Positions 26,001 to 34,767 of a DNA stretch of 64,000 nucleotides are shown here, piece by piece. The position numbers and the translations under genes are program-made. The stretch spans positions 2,046,001 through 2,110,000 of the forward strand of contig NC_134678.1 of assembly GCF_024713945.1 (NCBI RefSeq), given 5' to 3'. Each line of letters starts with the position of its first letter. Position 1 is the stretch's first letter. The notes under the pieces are model-generated. The model was given only the letters and a program-made list of their open reading frames with translations. It searched no databases and had not been told where the DNA came from. Source of the stretch: Dermatophagoides farinae (taxonomy: Eukaryota > Arthropoda > Arachnida > Sarcoptiformes > Pyroglyphidae).

Positions 26001-26490
26001 TTCCACTATTGCCACCTTCTTCTTTTTCTTCATTTTCTTCTTCTTCTAATAGATCACAATCATTATAATCGTCATTGTCGCTAACAACTATGATATTATT
26101 ATTATCATTTTCTCGAATAAAAGAATCATAATTCAAATCATGGTCGATTGATAGTGCTGATGATGATGATGATGATGATCCAAGAAACGTTTTCGTTCGA
26201 TGACGTTGTCGTATTTGTAGCCGTCGTCGTTTTAGTTGTTCTTGATGTTGTTGTTGTTGTTGTTGTTTTCGATGATGGCGTTCCAATTTAATGAAGCGCA
26301 TTATAGATGATGAGAATGATTGCAATGATTTGGATTCTGTTGATGATGTGGATGAGTAGTGAAATTGTTGTTGTTGTTGTAATGAGCAACTAGAGAAAGA
26401 AAAAAATGTCGATGATTGTGATGATGATGATGATGATGATGACCAGAATGAAGCTGAAATTGATTGGTCTTTTTCAATAGCTGCCGTCAT
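163..26490 (-). CDS. Rdl: RDL-type GABA-gated chloride channel subunit, seven exons, 3' incomplete
   Basis: Overall spliced gene model. The product is a Cys-loop (pentameric) receptor subunit expected to form a plasma-membrane chloride channel opened by GABA at inhibitory synapses. Exons 26490-25397, 24694-24597, 17258-17191, 17126-16900, 5061-4979, 1011-874 and 806-163 join in frame at all six junctions and total 2352 nt (784 codons) from the upstream ATG. A likelier start at 25596 gives 486 codons to the end of the last exon in the window. The Cys-loop has the canonical 13-residue spacing ([15 protein letters not shown]). M2 begins [10 protein letters not shown], where the PAR motif indicates anion selectivity. 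M2 and M3 follow Drosophila RDL rather than LCCH3, which reads HEATSARVALGIT. GRD-like subunits are the closest alternative. M4 lies off the left edge. Family assignment is very secure; RDL over GRD is likely. Mites can carry several Rdl paralogues, and I cannot say which one this is. Confidence 0.9.
807..873 (-). other. Rdl intron 6 (67 nt)
   Basis: A second very short intron, with donor GTATGAATTG and acceptor CTCAATCAACAG. It contains A/T runs only. Confidence 0.93.
874..1011 (-). CDS. Rdl: Rdl exon 6: end of the ligand-binding domain (138 nt)
   Basis: The exon runs from acceptor TATACAG|AT to donor AGCACAG|GTATG. It encodes [14 protein letters not shown], then [19 protein letters not shown] and TLST, leading to loop C. 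LPQFKVxGxR is a strong RDL signature. The 138-nt length is again the canonical size for this exon. The final Gly codon is split G|GA with exon 7. In Drosophila the corresponding exon 6 has two mutually exclusive forms; I found only one copy in this window. Confidence 0.96.
3815..3838. repeat. (CAACGA)4 hexanucleotide repeat
   Basis: Four exact copies of a 6-bp unit in Rdl intron 5. Confidence 0.92.
4521..4584. repeat. Facing (CA)16 and (TG)8 tracts, potential hairpin
   Basis: (CA)16 at 4521-4552 is followed after 15 nt by a (TG)n tract at 4568-4584, so the two can pair as an inverted repeat. Located in Rdl intron 5. Confidence 0.9.
4979..5061 (-). CDS. Rdl: Rdl exon 5: Cys-loop and loop B (83 nt)
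   Basis: The exon runs from acceptor TATATAG|A to donor AAGCT|GTAAGT. It encodes [20 protein letters not shown] then CTIEIES. The two cysteines are separated by 13 residues, as in the whole family, and TIEIES followed by YGYS (next exon) forms loop B. The Glu here corresponds to the GABA-ammonium contact in RDL. The length of 83 nt equals the classic Cys-loop exon of GABA-A genes. The split codon T|AT gives Tyr; Drosophila has Phe in ESFGY. Confidence 0.96.
6697..6721. repeat. (TGAA)n tetranucleotide repeat
   Basis: About six TGAA units followed by TGGA/TAGA variants; in Rdl intron 4. Confidence 0.9.
7820..7840. repeat. (CAACT)4 pentanucleotide repeat
   Basis: Four copies of a 5-bp unit leading into a (CAT)n tract. 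Confidence 0.9.
9378..9434. repeat. (TG)28 microsatellite
   Basis: 57 bp of uninterrupted TG dinucleotides, the longest dinucleotide run I see in the window, inside Rdl intron 4. Confidence 0.97.
13296..13319. repeat. Poly-A tract, 24 nt
   Basis: A 24-nt run of A in Rdl intron 4. Confidence 0.9.
16900..17126 (-). CDS. Rdl: Rdl exon 4: ligand-binding domain, loops D, A and E
   Basis: The 227-nt exon encodes 75 codons plus two bases. It begins [25 protein letters not shown] is the loop D segment whose Arg contributes to GABA binding in [16 protein letters not shown] is the loop A hallmark, and [15 protein letters not shown] leads into the Cys-loop. The region [16 protein letters not shown] between them is lineage-variable. 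The donor is ATTCG|GTAAGT, with split codon CG|A (Arg). It aligns without gaps to the expected layout, and no frame disruption is seen. Confidence 0.96.
17127..17190 (-). other. Rdl intron 3 (64 nt)
   Basis: This very short intron has donor GTAAGTATAC and acceptor ATATCATTGTAG. It joins exon 3 (ending ATG, phase 0) to exon 4 (starting GAT). It shows that introns near 60 nt are spliced in this genome. Confidence 0.93.
17191..17258 (-). CDS. Rdl: Rdl exon 3: 68-nt exon of the ligand-binding domain
   Basis: The exon runs from acceptor GTATTTAG|G to donor CAGATG|GTAAGT. It encodes [20 protein letters not shown] followed by QM, with the first Gly codon shared with exon 2. This is the beta-strand 1 region, matching [23 protein letters not shown] of Drosophila RDL. 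A 68-nt exon at this place is a conserved feature of GABA-A/RDL genes. In Drosophila the equivalent exon 3 is alternatively spliced; I saw no second copy nearby. Confidence 0.95.
20190..20390. repeat. Possible fragment of an old dispersed repeat
   Basis: A block free of microsatellites in Rdl intron 2. The part at about 20215-20275 (with AAAATTTCATCAAACTCTGA and then GAGCTACGGTTCTTAAGATA) resembles the 'fixed-phrase' style of dispersed repeats seen in many invertebrate genomes. No terminal repeats or coding domain are visible, and the resemblance is from memory only. Confidence 0.2.
22275..22307. repeat. (TC)n microsatellite
   Basis: 33 bp of TC dinucleotides immediately followed by a TG-rich tract; in Rdl intron 2. 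Confidence 0.95.
23025..23052. repeat. Poly-T tract, 28 nt
   Basis: A 28-nt run of T in Rdl intron 2, shortly after a (TTCA)n repeat. Confidence 0.9.
24597..24694 (-). CDS. Rdl: Rdl exon 2: start of the ligand-binding domain
   Basis: This 98-nt exon runs from acceptor TTTATAG|A to donor GGAG|GTAAGT. It encodes [19 protein letters not shown] then [14 protein letters not shown] (the first and last codons are split). The segment [16 protein letters not shown] is characteristic of the RDL N-terminal helix region; Drosophila has a near-identical block. N-I-T is a potential N-glycosylation sequon. Entry phase 2 completes AA|A from exon 1, and exit phase 1 gives G|GT with exon 3. Confidence 0.93.
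24695..25396 (-). other. Rdl intron 1 (702 nt)
   Basis: The donor is GTAAGTTTGG and the acceptor CAATTTATAG. The intron contains A/T homopolymers, a (TTCA)n tract near 24735-24752, and an (AT)n tract at about 25149-25163. No coding sequence is seen. Confidence 0.8.
25397..26490 (-). CDS. Rdl: Rdl exon 1: N-terminal leader and signal peptide
   Basis: The frame is open from an ATG at 26490, with an in-frame TAA 14 nt upstream, to donor AATAA|GTAAGT; the last codon is split AA|A. The final 67 codons look like a normal receptor N terminus. They start at an ATG at 25596-25594 (context GCCAAG-ATG-A) and include a hydrophobic stretch ([18 protein letters not shown]) with likely cleavage after AQA, then a polar mature start [10 protein letters not shown]. 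The preceding 298 codons are low-complexity: Ser, Gln, Asn, Asp/Glu and His runs. Because a signal peptide must sit near the N terminus, I favour translation from 25596, with the upstream part as leader or 5' UTR. The longer frame would give a 298-residue extension that is unusual for RDL. The 5' end and promoter are not defined. Confidence 0.8.
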
Positions 26491-26498
26491 TTTTATTG

Positions 26499-26873
26499 CT
26501 ATTTATTGATTAATAGCCATCTATGTCCATTTTGTTGTTGTTGTTGTTGTTGTTGTTTGTAGGCCGTTTTGGATTTTTCTTGCATTTGGCTTGTAGTATT
26601 GATGTTTATTCTTTCACTATTGTGATTTTCATTCCATTTTGATTTCAATATTTTCATTGTTGTTGTTGTTGTTGTTACTGTCGTTCCATTTATCCATGAT
26701 GATGATGATGATGGTAATGATGGTGATAATCGTTTTATCGTACACGACATTCTGTTTAGAGCAAAGAATGAGTAGATATAATTCTGTTTATTAAATATGA
26801 TGAAAAGAAAGAAAAATGAAAAAACAAAAAAACAATTTAGAAAAAACATTTCTTTACGAATGGAAGAATTCAT
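26499..26873 (-). other. Short open frame just upstream of Rdl exon 1; probable leader/5' flanking sequence
   Basis: A 124-codon frame ends 9 nt before the upstream ATG at 26490 and is in a different frame from it. It has a hydrophobic Phe-rich start (FFLNCFFVFSFFFLFIIF), then Ser, Thr and Gln runs encoded by pure triplet repeats. No family is recognised. It could be 5' UTR, an upstream ORF, or chance. Confidence 0.25.
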
Positions 26874-28352
26874 AAAAATTATTGTAATTCAATAAGGTCA
26901 ATGTAATATCGATGTTGACCTTGTGATTCAATTTTTTTTTCAAAAATCATTTTCAAGAATTTCATCAATCTAAATACGTCATCATGATCAAGAATCAGAT
27001 GAACAAAATATTTCTGAGCCAATATATTCAAGGAATAGTGTCTATTCATATAGAATGTAAAGAAAAACTATACAGGGTTGAATTGAATGAAATTTTTTTT
27101 TTTTTGGTATTTGTAGCCTTTGGTTGGTTACTTTCATTATTTACTCTACCCATTCCCGCATTGTGGTACAGAATTAATTTTTTTTCATATTTTTTTTTTG
27201 TAAAATTATGTTTGTTTTTTTTTGTTATTTTTCATTTATTTTTAACATTTCACTTTTTATCCTGAAGGCGTGTAAATAGTGGCATTCTGTTCATCATCAT
27301 ATGTGTACAATATATTGTCCGATTCTAAATGAGAAAAGACAAAAAAAGTGGAAAAATTTCATTTTTTTTTATCCAATGTTGAAATCGAGAAAAGCCAATT
27401 TCTCGGTGATACTACTACCATGGTGATCCTACAATCCAATTTGGAATTTCATCCAATAATTTCCACCAGATGAAATGGTATGTTTCATATATAACCAATT
27501 TAGCAGTATTTTTCTTTTCTTTTCTTTTTTATTTTTTCTGGTATATTTATTTATATAATCATCATTATTTTTTTCTTATTATACTTTGTTTTGTTTTGTT
27601 TTTTTTTTAATTTCTTCTGGTAACTATGAATGATGATCATAGTAGTGAGCTAGTAGTGAGTATTATCATCCACCTAAATTCGAATGTGTGGATTGATGGT
27701 AACAACAACAACAACAAAAAAATTGACCGGCAATTTTCCGAACAAAAAAAAAGGTTACAAAATTAATGAAAACTTGTAGAGAAATTTTTCATTTCTGTGA
27801 AAATATCTCATTGGGCAAAATAAAAAAAAATACTAAAACTAGGAGGAGTGTATGGGCAAAAAAAAATCAATTTTCATTTGATTATCTTGCTTGTTTGGCT
27901 GATTCGTTTCGAATCTCTTTCTTCTTTTTTTTTCATTTGTGTGCCTAGTTTACTTTTATGTTGAAACTGCCAATTGGTTATTATTTTTAGTTGCCAAAAG
28001 TTTGATGACCAAAAAAAAAAAGTTTTTTTTTGCTGGAAATTATTATTATCATTATTATTTGTCGATTGGTCCTAAGTGTATCATCATCATCATCATCATC
28101 ATGGATCAAATTTGGAACCTATTAACACAAACGATTTATACTTTTTTTTCATGTTATACATGTGTAATATATATAGATGATTTCGATATAAAAATAAATT
28201 TGTATGTTCAACAGAATTAAATGTTATATATATATTGATTGCTGTTGAAATTTTGTGTTTTTTTTTCTCTCCTAAATTTTCTCTTTCACATTTCATGAAT
28301 TTCTAGTTTTGAGTCGACATTTATTTTCACAAATAATGAGATGAAAACTTAC
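26874..28352. other. Presumed 5' flank or upstream intron of Rdl, no gene seen
   Basis: AT-rich sequence with (CAA)n near 27700-27717, (ATC)n near 28080-28101 and poly-T runs. No TATA/initiator pair can be distinguished from the AT background, so the Rdl promoter is not located. Confidence 0.5.
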
Positions 28353-28463
28353 AATGACGACAAATAAAATGATGATGATGATGATGGTGTTGATGTTTTG
28401 GAGAGAGAAATTGAATGATTCAGAATCGATAATCAAGTTTTTTTTTACACGATTCTTCTTCAT
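28353..28463 (-). other. Candidate short first exon, 37 codons
   Basis: An ATG at 28463 opens a frame MKKNRVKKNLIIDSESFNFS, continuing LQNINT, then a hydrophobic Ile/Leu/Val run, and ending exactly at a GTC-ATT|GTAAGTTTTC donor in phase 0. A basic N terminus followed by a hydrophobic segment would suit a signal anchor. It lies 1.9 kb upstream of Rdl exon 1 on the same strand. The hydrophobic part comes from an (ATC)5 repeat, and GTAAGT occurs by chance several times per strand here, so this is weak. Confidence 0.2.
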
Positions 28464-31400
28464 TCAGTCAATATTTTTTTTTGTTCACCGTAAAATATTA
28501 AAACAAGCAAATAAGATGCAAAAAAAACTACAACAACAACAACAATTTCTATTCAATAATCAGAAATCAATAATGCACATTCACACACTCTCACTCACAC
28601 ACACGCAAACATTATTTTTGTGTGTGTAGGAAAGTAAAATATTTGTATATTGTTTGTATGTGAGAAAAACAAAAAAAGAAATGTTATGGTAATTGTTCTA
28701 ACTTCCTCACTTTATTTCATTCTCAATATGTGATTCCTGAATATATCTGCAGGATACGATACATAAAAAATATGCCGATGTTGATGATGATGATTGGGGT
28801 TTCTTATTTTTTTTTTTTTCATTCGCCCACTCACCCACATACCCACACACACACACACACTCAACTTCTTTACAACACAACGGGATCCTTGTTTCTGGTC
28901 TGTTTGTGTGTGTATATTCTTGGTTTATGGTTCTTTCAATTCATTCATTTTTTTTTTTTTTTTTTTTGAAATGGAAAAATTTTCCGCTGACCTAAGCACA
29001 CTATACACCATGAGATGTTGATATAGCACAGTATAAAGAATTTCGTTGTCGTCGTCGTCGTTGTTTTTCTGTCTCTTCTCTTTGTGTGTGTGTGTGAACT
29101 ATACATTTTTTTAGATGTAATCTAATATTACTTATAAGACATCTCTCAACATCTATTTCTTGGCCATCCATTCGTTTTATTTGAAAGAGAAAAAAAAATC
29201 TTTGACAGGCTATGACCGAATTGGTTATATATATATAATATATAATGCTAACCAAACCAAAAAAAAAAAGAAAAGATTTTTCTGTTTTGTTTTGTTTTCT
29301 TCTTATTTATGATTCAGGTTTTTTTTTCTTTTTCCCATTCTTTGTTCGTTCGTTTGTTCAATCGTAACAAATCGATGAAACATCCACCAAAATGAATCAA
29401 CCGTAACAAAACAAAAAACGAAAAAGATGAACATTGTAGCATGTTGTGTGTGTGTGGTGTATCATATACCCAAACATCAATATACAAAACGATAATATAT
29501 ATATATATATTGAAACAAAAAAAATGGTGATCAAAAAACGTGTTTATCATCATCATTTTGATATAAAAATAATTGTTTGAGACAAGTAGTGGTCTAAAAA
29601 TGGATAAAAATCTGGTCCATTTTAACAACAACAACAAATAAGATTTTATAAATTTGTACCAATCATCAACTCTGTGTAAAAAAAAAATTACCATTAAATT
29701 GACATTTCATCGAGATAATCAACAACAAACATCCATCTGGTGTTTTTTGATTTATTTTAGTGTATTTTTTTTTTGCTAATTTCTGTAAAGACAAAAAATT
29801 TAATTGAAACATGAAAATGATTGACTGAAAACAAAATAGATAATAAAATCAAAAAAAAAAACACGAACAGAATATTATTATATCATTTATAATGTAACTA
29901 TTTATATGAATGAACAAGGTAATTTACCACACCAACACCAAAAAAAAAATTCCATGTCCATGTTCCTGGATCATAAAACAGGAGCCAAACAAAACAAAAC
30001 AAAAAAAAACGAGTAGCCACATAATGAATAGCAATCAAACTCGGTTATTATTGTTCAATTTTATTGTTTTGGTTGTTATTATTATTGAACTTTTGTTATG
30101 TTCTTTTTTTTCGCATAACTAAATATATATATATTCAGATTTTTTTTTCTGGTTCATATTTTATTTCATAACAATTTTTTTTCTGCTTCAAATTCTATTT
30201 GACATGATCAACCACTGACCAAAATGAACTGACCGATTATTTTAAAATATGTATGAAGCCTTTAGAAAAAAAAAATCAAACGCCATATCCAAGCCGAACA
30301 TCATCATTTTTCATCCCTGGACAACAATAACGAAGATGATGATGATGATGATGATGATGACGGTATCAGCGACAGCATTACAACAAACATTTGAACCATA
30401 GAGCAGAAAATTTAACCAAAAAGATAGAAAAAAAAAACATAGAATAACAAAAAAGAGAGAAAAAACAAACAAATTTTGAATTCCGGACGACAAACTTTTA
30501 CCCGCACACACACGCACACACAAACACACAAACACAAATGCTCATGAACATGGACAAGTCACAATAAGTTAATTCTCTTTCTCTTTTTCTCTATATTCTC
30601 TACATTCTCTATTCACATGAAAATAATAATACCATTCATTCCAAAATGTATGTGGAACAATCAACAAAAAAAAAACAGTTTAGCTGAATAATTTCTTTTT
30701 TTTTCGTTCATCTTGTGTTCACTAATACTCTGCCATTTTTTTTTTGTTTCGGTTTTGTTGTTGTTGTTGTTGTTGTTGTTTTTTCTGGTTCATTTTCTGG
30801 TTGCAAGTTATCAAAACTAATACAAAACAAACATGAGAATGAAGATAGAGAGGGAGAGAGAGAGAGCGAGAGAAAGAAAGAGAAAAAAAAACAACAACAA
30901 CAACAAATTTCTATCATCTTTTGTCTTTTTTTTTCACCCTAAACGCCATTGGGCACTATTTTTATTATTATTATTATTATTATTCCCGACATTCAAAGAA
31001 GCACAAAATGAATGAGAAATAAAATAAAAAAAAGCCGAAACATTTTGAATTTGAAATTTTCTATTTTCACCAGTTGTCATCGTCATTGTACGTTTTTTTT
31101 TTTACTTTACTGAAATTCTGGTCATATCTTGAATTCAAAATCATCATTGTACTACTACTACTAGTAGTGAGAGATCCAAGGCTCATTTTATGTCCACTCT
31201 TCATTCATTGTCTGAATTCATACCATATTAGTGTAAATGTATGTGTGTGTGCGTTTTTTTATCTATCAATTTCATTTCAAATCATTCAGGCAAACCTCTG
31301 CAGAAAAAAAGGGAACCGGAAAAAAATGTTTGGATGAATAATTTAATGATCGGTGACAAGTTTGTCTTTTTTTTCCTTTTTCTTTTTCGTCCTTTTTTTT

Positions 31401-32907
31401 GGGTTTTCGTTGTCCATTTTTTTTCAATTGTATTCATAAAATGGCAAACATACACAAACACAGCATACAGGGAGAGTTTGCATTTGTCCATTCATTCATT
31501 TATATTTATTCATCATGTCAATAAGTTTGTATTCATTTTCTATGATATATGAGGGATTTTGGATTTTGTTTTTTTTTTCATATTTTTTTTCACTCGTGAA
31601 ACAAATGTAAAATTTCACATACATGTCAGAATATTATTATGTTTGTGTATGTGCGTAAATTGATTAATCCAATATGATGACGATAATGATGCAAATTCTA
31701 ACGCCTACATTCTAATTTAAACCTGATTACACACATACACACACCATACATGCACAAAAACGTATAGTACAAAAACAAACTTATGATTTAAATGCGATTA
31801 TAGATTATAGACTAACTTTTTTTTCATTATTATTATTCAAATTATAATGAGATCATGATGAATGAATTGTTGATTTTTTTCTTTTTGGATTCTCTGATGA
31901 AGAACGATCAATATCAATAATCGGTAGTAATAACAACGACAACAGTAACAACAGATTGATGACGATGGGTAATGATCAATAATAATAATAATGATGATGA
32001 TGACTATGATTGAGCAATTTAATTTGATGAGATGATATTCAAGATAATGATTTAATGATTATAATGATGATTGATTTTAGTTTTTTATTTTGTTTTTTTT
32101 TGGGCTGTTTTGGTTGTTAATATAGAAATTATATAATAAAATGAAATTCAAATGGACAAAATCAGATGAAATGTTTTAGAATAGAATAGCAATTAAACCA
32201 TATGAATCGAATTGAAATTGAAATCACAGAATATTTCTGATGGACATTTATTATTATTTTTCTTTTGATTGAATGAAATTGTTTGATTGTTGAATAGAAA
32301 AAGATTCAAGCACTTGCACATACACATATGCACAAATTTATAGAATAATTTTAAAACACTAAAAGCAAAAAAAATTCTTTATTCATTTTTTTTACAATTC
32401 TTTTCTCCCACTTTTTTACTTTCATTTTCGTTTTTTTTTCTCTCTCTTTCTCTTTCTCTAACGCACACACACACACATAAATCAAACGTTCCAGAAATCC
32501 TTTTTTTTCCTTGAATATTTTAAAAAATGAAAAGTTTTTTTCTCTCTTTTTTTTGTTTTTGGCTTAATTCAAATATATGAACAAAGTAATCAAGAAGATT
32601 TTCTAGCCTATAAAAAATTCAAAATGATGATTATATGAAGGAGAAAAATTGAAATCTAAAGTTTGCATGTTTGCATGGATCACAAAAATATATTTAACAG
32701 ACATGCAAACATACGGATTTTATTTTTTTTTTTTTTTTTTTGCAAATTTTTTTTTTCACCAGAATTCACAATTCACATTTATTTTTTATAGGATAATATA
32801 TCCAGGAAAACGAGATGAGTGTGTGTGTGTGTGAAAAACAAACAATCGAAAGTGGTAAAAATTTTTTTCTGTTGTTTTTGTAACGAATCAAATTTGTCGA
32901 AATCGTG

Positions 32908-32948
<41 letters not shown>

Positions 32949-33468
32949 TGGTGAATGATGATGATGATGATTATGATGAATTTCACGAATAAAGAAAAAA
33001 GAAGAAGAAATGAAATGTATGGAAAAAAATGATGTATTGATAGTAGAATTTAAGAAAAGAAAAGTACACAACAACAACAACAAACTAGCCGTCTTGGAAC
33101 ACGTTGAAATATAATATTCAAGTCATTTCACAGTCACAGAAAACACATACGCACACAAAAAAAATGAAATAGAATAGAATTTATTTCATTCATTTTGATG
33201 ATGACCAAGTCAGGCAAAAAAAATGAATAAATGAATGAAAACATTTAAATTGAACAATAAAAAAAATGAAAACTTTAAAACAAAGCACGCCCCTCATTTC
33301 ACTCATACAGACAACTTTTCCAGATTTTCTGGTTCTGGTTTTTTATTCTATCACTTTTTTTTCTAGTTGGTTCACAAATACACAGAGTGATCCAAAAAAA
33401 CAATGTGAAAACTACTGATATTCTTTCGTAATGAAAAAATATATCACTATTCAAGCATATACAGTCGA
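28464..33468. other. Gene-poor stretch with microsatellites
   Basis: Contains (TG)n at 32910-32944, (GTT)n at about 30757-30780, (TTA)n at about 30960-30983, a (GATGAT)n tract at about 30335-30360 and numerous A/T homopolymers. Open frames in it translate these repeats. No exon is supported. Confidence 0.6.
32910..32944. repeat. (TG)n microsatellite
   Basis: 35 bp of TG repeats, followed closely by a (GAT)n tract. Confidence 0.95.
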
Positions 33469-33591
33469 TTTATGTACACTGTGCAATGAGCTGGTTCATT
33501 CTTGGATGTTCTTGTATTATTGATGCTGCTGCTTGATGATGATGATGATGAGGGTACCCGTTATTTTTTCCAATTCTAGGTCTTTGGTCCT
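33469..33591 (-). CDS. Candidate terminal coding exon of an unrecognised gene
   Basis: Acceptor-like AAACTCTAG (AG at 33593-33592) is followed by 40 codons and TAA: DQRPRIGKNNGYP, six His, then QAAASIIQEHPRMNQLIAQC and T. The composition is ordinary and hydrophilic, unlike the surrounding repeat translations. A donor-like GAA|GTAAAG at 33700 would join in frame a preceding segment ending IRKKPQE, making a 109-nt intron that contains the (TG)n microsatellite. An AATAAA on this strand lies about 120 nt downstream (33347-33342), which is not significant alone in AT-rich DNA. No family is recognised; it may be chance. Confidence 0.25.
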
Positions 33592-33621
33592 AGAGTTTGT
33601 TCGGATGATGTTCACTGTTTA

Positions 33622-33623
<2 letters not shown>

Positions 33624-33653
<30 letters not shown>
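33624..33653. repeat. (TG)n microsatellite
   Basis: 30 bp of TG repeats followed by ATGTGTG and a (GGT)n tract. It falls in the putative intron of the candidate minus-strand gene at 33.5 kb. Confidence 0.95.
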
Positions 33654-33660
<7 letters not shown>

Positions 33661-33859
33661 TATTGTTGGTGGTGGTGGTGGTTGAATTAGATATCTTTAC
33701 TTCTTGAGGTTTTTTCCTGATTCTGGTAGCCCTCATCATGTATTACCGGAATGATTTAACAGAAACGAAATATTGAGAAAAAAAAACAACAACAATAACT
33801 GAAACCAATTCAAGAATTTATCCTATGGACAGACGCAAACAGAAATATTTGGTTGTACG

Positions 33860-34767
33860 TCAAATGTATACACATGCTTCTCCTATTTTTGAAAGAGGAG
33901 GATGGAAATGGGGTTCTGATTTTTGCTGCTGTTCATGTAATTCGGTTTCTTCATCCGTTTGTCCATTCTTATTATTTATCCATTCATACATACATCCATC
34001 CATCCCTTTGTTCGTGGCATGTGTGGGAATTTTATTTTTCTCTTTTGGATCACTGAAGAATATTCTTCTTTTTTTTGGAAAAGCACAGAATTATAAAGAA
34101 TAAATGAAGGAAAAACTGAATAATAGATAGAGGTATGCATTTGTGTTTGTGTGTGTGTGTGTGTGTGTTGGAACAATGTTTTGCTCTTATATATAGAACA
34201 TTCCGTTGACATTTGTATTGGAATTTTATTTTTTTCCGCTAGACCATGAATTGAATGAGGAGGAATTTTTTTTTCTCTGGCTTCTTCCTCATCCTCCTCG
34301 AAAGTTATTATACTTTTTTGTGGAGCATTTTTTTTGTTGAGTATATGATGTCCACATGTTCCATCGTTTTATAATTCCTGTATATAAGTACACTGTCTGT
34401 TTATATAAGTGAAAGCGATTAATTCAAAGTTCACTCACAGCCCCTTTCAAAAAAAAACTGAATTCTTTGGGATCAGTCGAAAAAAAATATAGTTTCCATA
34501 TATAATTATATCAGCACTACAACCACTATCATCATCATCATCATCAATATATATTCTGTGTGTGAGGCATACAAATAAACTAAATAGACCGACTAAAACA
34601 TCCAAGGATTCTGGATAGAACGAAGCCGACAGAAAATTATCATCATTATTGAGAATGCGTCATTACATCCATCCAAAATGTCCCTTTTTCATTGAATATC
34701 ATCGAATGCTCGTCATCATCATCATCATCATCCTCATCGTCGTCGTCGTCATCTTTGTTGTCGTCGG
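33860..34767 (-). other. Block of coding-like open frames, unresolved gene or decayed gene
   Basis: Several stop-bounded frames follow each other on the minus strand. From 34767, just after TTCTTTTTCAG, an Asp/Glu-rich frame ends at a TAA at 34648-34646. A 70-codon frame occupies 34659-34447 (contains NFLSASFYPESLDVLVGLF). A frame from 34368 contains SIITFEEDEEEAREKKIPPH. A 76-codon frame at 34090-33860 contains NGQTDEETELHEQQQKSEPH. They lie in more than one phase, so introns, frameshifts or chance must explain them. Competing frames of the same bases also look plausible, which limits confidence. Simple repeats are fewer here than in the flanks. Confidence 0.25.

Noticed and set aside
25813-26049. 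Plus-strand Ile/Val/Phe-rich open frame
   Set aside because: It is the antisense shadow of triplet repeats in Rdl exon 1.
34382-34409. TATATAAG motifs as a promoter
   Set aside because: Such motifs are common by chance in this base composition, and no transcript start or initiator spacing supports them.
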